From the NCBI RefSeq assembly GCF_016859285.1, contig NC_053420.1, positions 6,865,501-6,929,500 of the forward strand: a DNA stretch of 64,000 bases, given 5' to 3'. Below the pieces are notes generated by a model that did not search any database, was not told the DNA's origin, and was given only the letters and a program-made list of their open reading frames with translations. A program made the position numbers and the translations under genes. Positions 11,851 through 23,096 of this stretch are shown here, in pieces. How positions within the stretch are numbered: the stretch's first letter is position 1; every line of letters starts with the position of its first letter. Source of the stretch: Xiphias gladius (taxonomy: Eukaryota; Chordata; Actinopteri; Istiophoriformes; Xiphiidae).

Positions 11851-12061
11851 TACTAAGGATCAGTTTAATAGAAAAATGTAGAAGGGCCAGTTTACCGAAT
11901 ATAAAGTCAATCAGTGTAACATTTCAGATATAGTATCAGATAGCAAAAAAACTGCTTCAACTCACTATGCCGCCAAAGTGTTCTTCATTTTCACTCTACC
12001 GCTAACCCGATTTGTTTTCGGGGAAATCTGTTTTCCGGCAGTGGTTTGCATCCTCAAAGTA

Positions 12062-12110
12062 GGGCTTTGCAACTAACGATTACCGTCATTATCAGTCAAT
12101 CAGTTATTTA
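12062..12110. repeat. Fragment of a palindromic MITE-like repeat
   Basis: The text 'gcaactaacgattaccgtca' is the tip of the element found nearly whole at 46113-46468, whose right end reads as 'gcaactaatgattattttcg' in reverse complement. Only the end is preserved. Confidence 0.45.
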
Positions 12111-13259
12111 AGTGTATGGATAAAAAAAAATAAAAAATCTTTTCAAATACAAAGTAAATACAAAGTCTTACACAACAGTTTACACAACAGGTTCAGGTGT
12201 CAGGAGGTTATATTTTCCATATTTTCAATGGTACTGCACACAAGAAGGATTCAGAAAACCTTACTAGTAGGTGTTGTTGAGGTTGTGTCTGGCGTTTTTG
12301 CCTGGTGGGTGCTACTATTTAATGGTCATTAAACTAATTTTACACATGAAGGTAAGTTTACTGGTCATGGTCAGTTCTAGACTTTGACAGACCAGAAAGG
12401 TGGTTTTTAAAATTGGAGGTGTGGCATTTAAAAGACATGGGTGTTTACCAGGTTCAGAGGGTCCAGTGAAAGACTGATATTATGGCCAATGTAGTCCAGT
12501 GTTTTTGGAACTTGACCCATACCAGATTCTAAAAGTCAGGACTTCCCTGCCTCTGCTGCATAGATTTTGGCCATTCTTTTTAAATATCTGTCTTTTGCAA
12601 ATACCCTCAACTTAATGGAATTGCTCATTCGAAAATTTATTGTTGTACCCCTTGAAGTCTGGATCTGTTTATAATAGATGCCCTCATAGTACTGGTAGTA
12701 GCTCAATATTATGAAATGTTAAATCCAAATTATGACAGTCAGTAAAAAATTTTGACTTACAATCTCTTAATTTTGATGTAGAAATTTGTATATGATATTT
12801 AGAAAATCACATCTGGGACTTAGATAAGCCCCATGAGTGTATTTACATTCTCATATTATTCTTAACCTTCCATACTTTTTTTCTGGCAGAAAAGGCTTTC
12901 CATTGTTTATACATGAGCTGACATGGAAAATTAGATTACACTGGAGAAACACACATCACTTCCTCAGTGTCAGTGTGAGGGCTCTTACTGAAACTCAAAT
13001 CAGCACAGATGTTTAGACTTAACCACCCCCTCAGTTTAAAAGTTAAGAGGAGGAGTTTCCCCCCAATCGTATCCAGTGAGCCTAAAATGCAGCTAGTCAC
13101 TGATGATCAACCCCTGTATCAGTGCAACCGGCTGTTTCATCACTACCACTGCAGACAGACTGATATGACTGACAGTGAGAGTTTCTTTGTTGATTTTTAG
13201 TTGGTTTTGTTTTTGTCATGCTCATACTAACATTAGAATAACTGACTGTTCACCAAGCC

Positions 13260-14400
13260 CTTCAGCCTTTCTGTTTCTGTTGCTATGCCTGCAGAGCAAA
13301 TATGCAGTTTACAGTGATATTGGTGACGGATTTACAGTTTAAATTCTTATCCCTTCTTTGAAACGATGGGTCCCTGATTTCAGACAGAAGTAGACAAACT
13401 TCTTCTAGTCTGCAACCACTGATTTTGCCGTCTGAAATAATAACTGTAGCTGGTAGCTTTTATCAGCTGTAGCTAGCTAGCAAATTAAACTAGCGTTAGG
13501 TCCGTGAGTTGACGAGTTGCTAGATCTTTTAATGTTTCTTATTGACTTGTTTTAAAAGAAAAACCAAGTAAAAGGGTCATAAATATGCACTTAATGGTTA
13601 GATATATAATGTCATGATAAAAAACTTAGGCTAAAGCTAACTGGTGCCAGGTAATAAATCAGGATACTCAGTTGATGATCCATTTAGAACATGAAAATAA
13701 AAGAACAGCATTGTTTTCATATTGCAATGTAAACTTAGTTAGTCCTTGTATTGTAAATACCATAAGGAAAAATGACTGTGAACAGTTAACATTTGGCTAC
13801 TTCGCTAACTGTTTGTATGTTCCAACGGTATGCCTCAGTTTTAATATTACAATAGAAACGGCTTTGATTACTAACTGGTGTGTTTGGCAAACATAAAGCT
13901 ACCTCAGGCAACGCTGGCTGGAAATACTGGACTGTAAACTCTCCAATAAAGAGCAGGAAAGAGCCACTAATGTTGGCTTGAAACCTGATAGCATCCAGAG
14001 CCCCTCCGGTGGATGGAAATGGGTTTTTTAATGTAACCTGTAACCCCAAAAACTAATTTAGGTAATTAAGAATGAACCCCTTGGCCTTAGAAGTAATGTT
14101 AGCTTACTGCTGTAGGTAGTAAGCTAGTGTGCCAGGATTACTAACATTTGCAGCTTACGTTAGACGAGACAAACACACTGTTTAATCCTTACACTTTTGT
14201 TCCTTGTTTTTGGTTTTTGAAAAATGCAGAAAAAGACACAACCCTTCAAATTCTTATACAAAGCATCTCTATTACTGCAGCTCCATGCACAACACATCAA
14301 CATATTGAGAAGTCCGAAGACTGAAAGATCTGCTTTGTCTAGTTATGGTTGCGAAGTCCTGTGCATAGAAATCAGTCCACAGGCTGTTATAGGCAACCGA
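13260..14400 (+). repeat. Long dispersed repeat, copy 2 of 2
   Basis: Diverged partner of 1590-2400, with the same landmarks in the same order. This copy is longer, so either it has gained insertions or copy 1 is truncated. The frames at 13672-13896 and 13786-14049 lie inside it and match nothing I recognise. Confidence 0.5.
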
Positions 14401-14539
14401 GAAAATCGGGGAAGGTCTCATTTTTTACGTTATTTTACAATCCATTCACAAGCTGGCGAAAAAGCGATTAATACATGTAAATTGATTCACATTCTTACAT
14501 GTATTGCCTTTAACTGAACCTCCTATCTGCACGATTTTA

Positions 14540-14632
14540 TGCATTTCACTGCTTCCACATGATTGGCCGATTGGATAATTACCTGAATAAGCAGGTGAAC
14601 AGGTGTTCCTAATAAAGTGCTCGGGGAGTGTA
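14540..14632. mobile_element. Solo right end of a Tc1/mariner-like element
   Basis: The last ~90 bases of the element at 55756-56638 recur here. Both copies share 'gattggc(c/t)gat', 'agcaggtg', and the end 'gttcctaataaagtgctc' followed by 'gagtg'. No transposase portion is left. Confidence 0.7.
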
Positions 14633-16227
14633 GAACCCTGTATAAAACCTAATACAGCATGTTGATATTTATATGTGATGGTATTTCCTTGTTTTCATGG
14701 ATGTCTCGCATGTCAAATTTCCTATTGTAAATTGTACGTTTGGTATTTACATTTTTTTTCTCTTTTTGAGTATTTTGGTAATTTTACATTTTTATTTTCA
14801 TATCCTTGAATTACTTGGCACCTGGTCAGAGACAATGACAATAAAGCTGCCTTGAATCTCTTGTCTTTTTGAGAAATAACACATCCATAAGTCGACCACA
14901 ATAAAAAAATGGTGTAATTTTAAACTTTTCTCGACTGATGTGAAAAATCTTTATGAACCTTTAACAATATCTGTCACAGCAAAGCTCATAAAACTGCTTA
15001 TGACATTATGAAGCACATTTGATTTATTTTTGTTATTTTAATTTTTACTGTTCCCATTATAACTTGTAAATTTGTGGCTGACATTTTTTATTATGTATGC
15101 AAACCTGTGATGAAATAAACCTCTTATCTGACTTTGTTCGAAAAGTTTCTTTTTAAATAAAAAAATTAATTAATAAGAAAAAGTCCACGTAGAGTCTTTG
15201 CAGATGTCTAGTCCAATTTGAATTAAATCAGTGATTTCTTAACTACTCTATTAAACTGACAGCTCAAATGTTGAAATGAATTATTTGCAGTAGAACTATA
15301 TTGAACTAGTAGACCTATGAGCAGCTGTTGTAATAATAGTAAAAGTTTGTAGGAGTAATAGTAGCATGTGGATTATTGACTCCTATTGCCCTCACATGGT
15401 CGCCGGACGAAATGCACTACCCTGCTGCTGTAGTGAAACCAACAGTTCACTTGAAAGGAGTATTAGTTTTTCTCAATAGTAAATCCTGATCAGTAAAAAT
15501 AATCAATGAAACGGACATAGTTTAATTTAAGTCAGTGATCTAAATGGAAACCGCAAAGTGTCAAACCAGAAAACTGGAGGCTGCGGTCAGTCGTAAATTG
15601 ATCGTCAGGTCTTAGACAGTAGACAACAACTAAATGTGAGTTCATTTTTTAATCATAGAAGGAAAAAAGCAGAACCTTTTATAATTTTTATTGGTGCTAG
15701 ATAAGTGTATACGTTTGTTTATATACTTTATCTCTTACTCTGTTATATGCTTTATTAAGCTTAATTTAAGGACTTATATACTTATACTATATGTGTTCAC
15801 ATCATAGATGACCTATACAGCATATAGGTTTTTAATATAACCCCTCTAATTTGTCGTTGTGATCTTATTATATTCAAATAGTTCTTACCTGTTTTCTTTA
15901 CCTCTTAGTCTTTCTGTGCTGTTGTAACATGTGAAACTCCCCTCAGAGATCAAAAAAGTATTATTTTATTTGAACAAACTGATTTTTTAAAATTGCACTC
16001 ACGTTTTTGATGCAACCATACACGTCAGGTTTTTTATATTGTGTCAGATGTTTATCAGTACACTCTGGTCCTTTAGATTATATTTTGTTTCAGTTGTTTT
16101 TATTATATTTGAAATGACAAATAAACATAATAAACTTAAACTTAAAAACTGGCTGATATTTTAAATGATGATCCTGTTTATATTAAAATAAAAGCTCTTT
16201 ATCCTCACAGGAAGTACAGTTGATTCA
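14633..16227. other. AT-rich intergenic sequence
   Basis: I see no gene, no clear repeat unit and no splice-site pair. Base composition is strongly AT. It separates the candidate rem1 exon from the unknown membrane gene. Confidence 0.5.
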
Positions 16228-16233
16228 TTTATT
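16228..16233 (-). terminator. Poly(A) signal of the unknown membrane gene
   Basis: AATAAA on the minus strand, five bases past the TAG at 16239-16241. Such close spacing would give a very short 3' UTR. Confidence 0.4.
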
Positions 16234-16238
16234 TCTCT

Positions 16239-18431
16239 CTAAAGTTGAAACTCAAAATTTTTCTCTTCCTCCTCCCAGCATGCACTGCAGGAAGCGCCCT
16301 GAGGGGAAAGAGAGGCATACTGGGATTCACCCGACTGATGAGGGCCGAGGTCTTTGGTTTGATCCCGATTGGTGGGAGAAAGACGAGGGGGAGAAGGGCG
16401 AGGAGTGGCTTGAGGGGAGTACATCCGTGTAAAATTAGTTACGCTCATTCATTAATACCTTACAAAAAATAAAAATATCGGAAAGTAATGAGGTGATTTA
16501 TGAAAAATACATTCATTTTACTAATAATAGTTACATTGTTTCATCAAAATGAATCAAAAAATTATAGAAAATAAGCTAAATTCTAACAATAACAACAAAA
16601 AAATCACATGAAGTAAATACAGTATTAAAGTAAAATTTTATATTAAATACATCACCTGTCTGTCATTTTACTGATTATGTATTTACTTTTTGAAAGTCAT
16701 TTTTTTCTCACCTGGTGGAGGATTTGCAAAAGCGATCCACTTCCACATTTTGTCTCGAAGAGCGTGAACTGCTGCAGGACAGAAAAAACACACATACTGT
16801 TAATTTACTTCAGAAAATTGTGCCATCTCCAGTTCTAGTTCGCTCTGCGATATTCAGTTGATTTTTGTCACATGTGGGCAGTTATTATTTTATTGATCTG
16901 TCTCTATAATTAGAGTCTGTATAACAAGTACTGCATAACAACTGAAAGGGGAGAATCTTCAAAGCTCTGAAAAGGTTTGGTTCTGTAACACCCACCTTTG
17001 CTGGGAAGAGAAGCCGCTGTTGAAACTCCAGGGTCTGATCCAGAATCTGACTCACTTTCTCCTCCAAGTTCCTCTCCTGTTTCTGCTCCGGGTTCTCCTC
17101 CGGACTCTGGTCCGGATTCCATCTGGAGAAAGACTCGGTCCAGCAGGTGGTCCAGCAGCTGCTGAGCGCGGTCTGGCTCTGTTCTGACGATCAGGATACG
17201 AGCGGGTCGCCCTGCTGAGACCTGCAGCTCTGTGAGGTTTCTGAGGAGCCAGAACCCAGTGAGACGCTTCAAAACTCTGAACCACAATACGCATTAGCCA
17301 GGTTTCCATCCAAATGTAACACAAATTTCGACAGAATTTCCAGAATATTTGCAAAAGAAAATGTGAACTAATGCACATTTCCATCCATTATTTGAATATT
17401 AGGAGTCGGCTGTATGTACAGCTGATGTTTTTGGGTTCTTTTTTTAAATCCACAGTTACCTTGCTCTCGTCCAAATCAGTGGCTAATTTGTCAGCTTGTT
17501 GCATTTTCCACAATTGGTTCAGTTTCTTTTCATATAGAAAAAAATTCAAGCAAAAATGCAGCTCTAAAAGCCACGTGGCAACGTTTACTGGGCTTATTGG
17601 TTAAATGTGTCTGGGGCGGGAGTGTGAGAGTAAACGCGGAAGGGAGGTCCTGTCTTCTGGGTGGGTTCATACCTCTGTGACGGATCTTTACATACTGTTG
17701 CGTCCGTTTTTTTAAACTTTAACATGGAGCTGTTCAGCCAGTGGACCGGTCAAATCCCGTCTCCTTCAGCCACCGACTGAACATTTTAAAGACTAGTGTC
17801 GTTTGCAGAAGCTGGCAGACGTCATCTTCTGCACCAGTTTCAAGAAGGCAATGTACTTTGTTGCTGGTCCAGGACAGACCTCGATCCATTCTCCAGTCAG
17901 CTGTGGATTTTGCTCGTCCCGACCCAAATATGCAACCTATACCTGGCTACCGGAGCCGTTGAGCTCATCCTTTCAGGGTTCGCCTTGTGGTTGGATAAGA
18001 TTGAGGTCGGATCACCTCAAACACACCACACCCGAATTCGTTTGTGACCACACCCAGACCGATCGCTCTAAAGGGTCTTGGTGCAGTTGTTTTGGCCCGC
18101 ACCTGAGTTTGTTTGGTGTGTTCACATCTGCCTAAATCATAACAAACCATGGTTCAACTGGACTAAACAAAACAGGTTTGAAAACGTCTTTAATGCGCAA
18201 GATCAAAACTGAAAACATCGGCACTGACAAATGAAGAAACCACAGTCCGCTAAACGTGAATAAAAATAGCTTTGGATTTATGTCAATGCAGATTTAAGGT
18301 GACAATAATGTCTGTTCTCACCTGCCTCTATTGCGCCTGATGATCCAGCAGAGAAGCAGCAGAACCATCAGAACCAGCAGCAGAACCGCCAGGGACACGA
18401 AGAAGAGGTCAAAAGTCACCTCCTGGGTCAT
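16239..18431 (-). CDS. Unrecognised single-pass membrane protein with ITIM-like tail
   Basis: Four exons join in frame on the minus strand: 18322-18431, 17056-17276 (or 16996-17276), 16712-16771 and 16239-16408. All are GT-AG with matching phases, and the product is 186 (or 206) residues. The start MTQEV has A at -3. Residues ~9-31 are a Leu/Val-rich membrane span followed by RRNRGRVLKR, predicting an outside N-terminus and a cytosolic tail. The tail has a conserved-looking block (RILIVRTEPDRAQQLLDHLL), an acidic Glu/Gly/Ser region, a tryptophan segment (MWKWIAFANPPP), a Pro/Ser stretch, and SQYASL, which fits the ITIM pattern S-x-Y-x-x-L. The third exon has a tandem NAGNAG acceptor. I do not recognise the family. 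The layout recalls small transmembrane adaptors, but that is inference from architecture only. The last exon is the weakest: the same DNA is also open on the plus strand behind a good acceptor. Confidence 0.55.
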
Positions 18432-18486
18432 TGTCACACTGATACTTGTACAGCAGGGGGCAGCGATGGTTCTCCGCTTCTCAACA

Positions 18487-18492
18487 CTACAT
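18487..18492 (-). promoter_or_regulatory. Start-stop upstream ORF (ATG-TAG)
   Basis: The exon holding the MTQEV start appears to begin at 18494, after a pyrimidine-rich acceptor. Two bases into it the minus strand reads ATGTAG, a minimal upstream ORF, 55 bases before the main ATG. Such start-stop elements are known to hold ribosomes and lower downstream initiation. Its use here depends on the inferred exon boundary. Confidence 0.35.
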
Positions 18493-18494
18493 AC

Positions 18495-20761
18495 CTGTTT
18501 AGGAAAAAAAATCAACATAACAGTCCCCATACCTTACACTTTTTCTGTGTTTTATTTTAAGTTTTGGCCTCCATAAGAAGATCTGTTTGTGGAAAAAGGA
18601 AACTTTCTCACACTTTTCTCTGGAGCTCTAGCAAGAACAGGGCGTTTTGTGTCAGCTCTGAGAGGCTCTGAGCATCTATTCGCTGACTGTTTTCTGAGTG
18701 ACAGACAACCAGGGCAGCCACAGGTAACCGATTGTAGCCTGCCACTGTAGCTTAGTAAAACTCACCTTGACCTTGCTGTGAGACTGATTTCCCATTAGGT
18801 TAACATTGTTCTGTTCAAAATGTTCTGGTCAAGGAATCTTTTCCCTCTGATCACTTTTTTCTGGGAATAATGTTAAGAAAACAAAGTCACAACACTCAGT
18901 GCAAAGTCTTAACTCCTTCTAGGGTGGGAAAAACAACATCATGCAGGTGAAAAGTAAGTAAAAACATAACTTATTCCAACTGCAAGTCCCTTCAGATGCT
19001 CCAGTCATAGAAAAAACTTTGATTTAAAATCGATTTGTGCATCTTATAGTAATGTAGTCTGATTGATATGGCTATAATTTTTCCCTAAGTAGTCAGAAAT
19101 GTAACCTGTCCACAAAGAAATATTTTAAAAAGACATTTTCTCTCCTAAGGATGGCAAAGTCTATCAGTTCCCCCACCCAGCATTTTGGTTCAGACGGAGA
19201 CATCTCAACAACTACCAGTCAGATTTCCATTAAAGTGTTGATCTCATTCCTGCCCTTCATAGGATGAACCCCTTGAGATTTTTATGACCCCAGGGCCTCT
19301 CCTCTAGCACCACCCTAAGGACAAACCTCTACAGTTTCAGCTCCTCACTACTGGTTCAGGATGTTTTTTGCTCATATTGTGACTGTAATGAGCACTTTGG
19401 CCTCTAGAAGACGCTAGTGGTCCTTGTTTAACATTGGTCAATGTGATATGAACAACAAGCAGTCACTGTAAAATATACTTCTTCAAGCACACATATGTTG
19501 TTTAACATACCTGCCTGTCCTGTTGTGATCCTGTAGTCCGTTGATCAGAAATTTGCAGAGAGGTTTAACCCTTTGTCACTCTGAGAAAGTTGAAAGTAAA
19601 CATTCTGCTCTGTCGTCTGGAGATAAATTCTACCAAGATGATCATTATGGAATATTTCTGTGTTTGTCTCGGACCGGAAACCTTTCTGTTCTGGCAGCCT
19701 CTTCAAATAGAAAGAGTAACTCAACCCTAAATCCGCTGATTTACTCAGTGAATTTTACAGTATGAACAGTCACTTTAGTACACAATTAGCTGATTCTGGT
19801 TCCAGTTTATAAATTCATTGTAACAGAGGTTTTTTTTGTCTTTTCCATTGACAATCCAGTGATTCTGTCCTCGAGACCAAAGAGACGCTGATGTTCTCTT
19901 GTACTCCGTGACCCCAAAGTACGAGTAAACATCACTCGTTCACTCTGATCTGGATCACGCCTCCCTCTGATCAAGACATATGAAAATAGGAATCAACTGA
20001 CGGTGACATAGAGAGTTCTGTTTCATTATTCCTGACCGCAACAGATGGTGGAGATCCTGGTATTGCATATTGTCTATGGTGGTCATCCACAATTCACAGA
20101 ACTGTAGCTACATACTATATGTAACTCATAATTTGTAAAGACACTTAGAGCTTGTCACTCCCCCCGTGTGGAGATTTGTTTGTGAATGCATTTTCAGCCA
20201 TGGTAGCGCATGGCTGTAATGTCAGCTGGTCCACCACTTTTGTCCGGACTTAAATACCTCAACAACTCAACTCTTTGATGGTATTACAGTTGTGGCTTTG
20301 AGTGAAATATCTCAGCAACTATTGGATGGACTGGCATTAAAATTTAGCGCACAACTGAATGGTCCCTACAGGATGAACTGTGCACACTTGGATGGATGCT
20401 TTTCACATGGTGCCATCATATGCTCTGAATTTAAATTTGTCAAGTACTTTGGTTTATGACTAAACATTTGCAAAACTAATGGCATTTTAATAAGCTCCAG
20501 CTGTACTATGTGTTTAGTGCTAATTAGCATATGTTAGCATTCTAACATGCTAAACTAAGATAGTTAGCATGCTAACGTTTCCATTAGGTCAAAGCACCAC
20601 TGTGCCTGAGTACTGATTCACAGAGCTGCTAGCATGGCCGTAGACTCTCTGTCTTGTTTGAATATGTGAAGGTAGTGTTGGTGTTGTCCAGTTCTGGTTG
20701 TTCAGTGTCACTTTTGATTTTCAATTTGGCATTTCTTGGTGTGTCACTTCAAAATCAAAAC
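18495..20761. other. Intergenic region between pnp and the unknown gene
   Basis: No gene is supportable. It contains family P fragments at about 19190-19390 and 20270-20660; the latter has 'gtgctaattagcatatgtta' and repeated 'gttagcatgctaac' motifs. The promoter of the unknown gene should lie towards 18500-19500 on the minus strand, but I see no decisive element. Confidence 0.5.
20270..20660 (+). repeat. Family P repeat, longest copy
   Basis: Contains 'ctattggatggactggcatt', 'gtttatgactaaacatttgc', 'gtgctaattagcatatgtta' and 'cagagctgctagcatgg' in the same order as the copy at 695-1003. There is no coding potential. Confidence 0.65.
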
Positions 20762-20767
20762 TTTATT
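20762..20767 (-). terminator. pnp: Candidate poly(A) signal of pnp
   Basis: AATAAA on the minus strand, about 500 bases beyond the pnp stop codon. Other weaker AT-rich hexamers exist in between, so use of this one is a guess. Confidence 0.3.
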
Positions 20768-21206
20768 TCTCTTAGTTTCCTTTGGCTCAGCTGCAGATTA
20801 GTTGATCAACACAAACAGGAAAAAGGAGGTTCGGCAACATATTTTAATCAGATTAACGTGGATCAAGAAGTCAGGGATTCTTTTTGTACAAAATAAAACT
20901 CCATAATTCAACAGGAACAATGTACATGAGAAGACAAAAAAATCTTTGTCTCATATCTTTTCATATTAAATCACCATCAAACACAGTGGTCATCGTTATA
21001 TTAATCTTTAGGGTTAATCAAATATCACAAATCAATACTTACAGTCAGATTTACCCTGATAGAGAATTATTAGGCACCGTGGTGATATAAATAAAGGTTT
21101 TTTTAATCACAGCAAAGGATAAAAAATAGATGATGATAAGATGATAAACAAAAACACGAGGAAACTCAAAACAATGCTGTAAATTCAATAATCAAATATA
21201 TACACA

Positions 21207-21210
<4 letters not shown>

Positions 21211-21258
<48 letters not shown>
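21211..21258. repeat. (TG)n microsatellite at the start of the pnp 3' UTR
   Basis: About 24 TG units ending only a few bases from the pnp stop codon (21263-21265). In the transcript this makes a CA-repeat that opens the 3' UTR. Confidence 0.95.
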
Positions 21259-21259
<1 letters not shown>

Positions 21260-21262
21260 CAT

Positions 21263-23064
21263 TCAGACAGCATCATTGGTGTTGTTATTGATCTCCATCC
21301 TGCTGATCAGTTCAGTCACCAGCTGCTGCACAGTGTGAGAACGCAGCCGGCCGACCTCCAGGACGCCCTCGTGGTTCACACTGTCTGAGTCCTCGTAACT
21401 CTTCACCACCTGACACAGATCAATCAATCAATAAGTAATCATTCAATTAATCACGCTGTCAGAGTCCTCAAAACTCTTCACAAACTCACAAAGATCAATT
21501 AATTGAAATCAATCAACCAAACAACCAATCAGCCAATGAAATTAATTAGTCAATCCTATATCACACTGTCTGAGTCCTCATAATTCTTCACAAACTGACA
21601 CAGATCAATCAATCAATCAATCAGCCAGTCAATCAATCAATCAATCAATCGTGCTCTCTGAGTCTTCATAACTCTTCCCGATCTGACACAGATCAGTTCA
21701 ATAAACAATGAATCACCATCTGACAATCAATCAATCAGTCATTTTGTATCCTGCAGCTTCGTTATCGGTCACAACTCATCAATCCAGCAAACCAGCTCAA
21801 GTGATCACTATACTGATCAGCCGTGTCTTTACCTTGTTGGTAACCAGAGAAAGACCAAAGACTCTCAGACGGCAGTGAGTCGCCACGACGACCTCAGGAG
21901 CCGTACTCATACCTGTAAACACACAACGCCTCGGGTTACTGAAACAGGTCACAACAGTCCTGATAATACTGATGATAATGATGTGAATAACACTAATGTT
22001 ACTGTTAGTGCAGCAACCACCGCGCACATTTTCACATTTGCCTATAAAACAATTGGAGCGGAAATTCGAAAAAAAAAAAAATGTCGAAATATCTCAAAGA
22101 AGAAAATCGGTAGTCGATGGCAATGAACATTAATTTGCATTTTCTTTTGGCCATTTTCTCAAAATTCACCAGATTCGAACAATTTATTGACCTCATACAA
22201 ATTTAAACAAACATAACCCAAACAAAAGCCAAATCTGCATATGCATCTGTTTATGTCAGTGAAAACATTGTATATTTATCTGTAACCCATATTAAGAATG
22301 AAGATCGCATCTTTCAAGTTATTTTTCTCCTCCTATTCAATGCTATTCAGAAGGGACAGAAATATTATCAAAGAGGGTATTCAATGTGACCTCAACCTGA
22401 AAATAAAAAAACCCACCTGTTGAAAGAGGATGAAGCTCACATGGAGGAAAAATAAACGAACCAAAACTTTGTATCCTGTGATTAATCTCAGAAATGTCCA
22501 CACTCAGCAAGGCTGGATTACCAACCTGGGAAACGTGGGCAAACGCCACGGGCTCCCTGTGTGTCAGCTTGTTTTTGGTCATTTGATTAAATGTAACTGT
22601 CACCGCTAATGTACAATATCAACATAAAAATGTCCTACATTAGTACCTGATGTGCTCTGATTTGTAGAGTGCACGGCGAAGGGCTTTCAACTTCAATTAA
22701 TTTAGGTCTCATTGTTCCCAAACGGTGCATTTTTCTAAACAAAGTTATGCATAATCAAATTGTCTCCAACTAAACGACACATAGAAAACCTTGTGTCTGT
22801 GTCAAAGAAGGCGCTTTGTCGCTTCCCGTGTGTGTTATTCGGAGGGGATGGTACCTGGTCAAGACTGGGCTTTCGGGGTCTCAAGTATCTTTCTGAGAAG
22901 ATCAGTAACAGGTAAGCAGCAAGAGTCATCTAGACAGTTTGGTTAAAATTGGGCTTAGATAATGGATAATAATAGATAATAGATGATTTTTAGTTTATTT
23001 CCTGGCTGTAATGAACACTGCAGCCTCTAGGGGACACTAGCAGGACTTTACACTGTTAGGCTGG

Positions 23065-23096
<32 letters not shown>

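Noticed and set aside
17741..18135. Three overlapping plus-strand frames in the first intron of the unknown gene
   Set aside because: They are mutually exclusive frames in non-coding sequence with dispersed-repeat words ('gtttggtgtgttcacatc'). No domain is seen.
18432..18530. In-frame upstream Met at 18530 that would extend the unknown protein
   Set aside because: It lies before the likely acceptor at 18495, in intron-like pyrimidine-rich sequence. MTQEV has a better context and gives a clean membrane-anchor N-terminus.
21376..21700. Spaced repeats that superficially look like a CRISPR array
   Set aside because: The units are unevenly spaced, diverged and clearly derived from the last pnp exon. 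This is a vertebrate genome.
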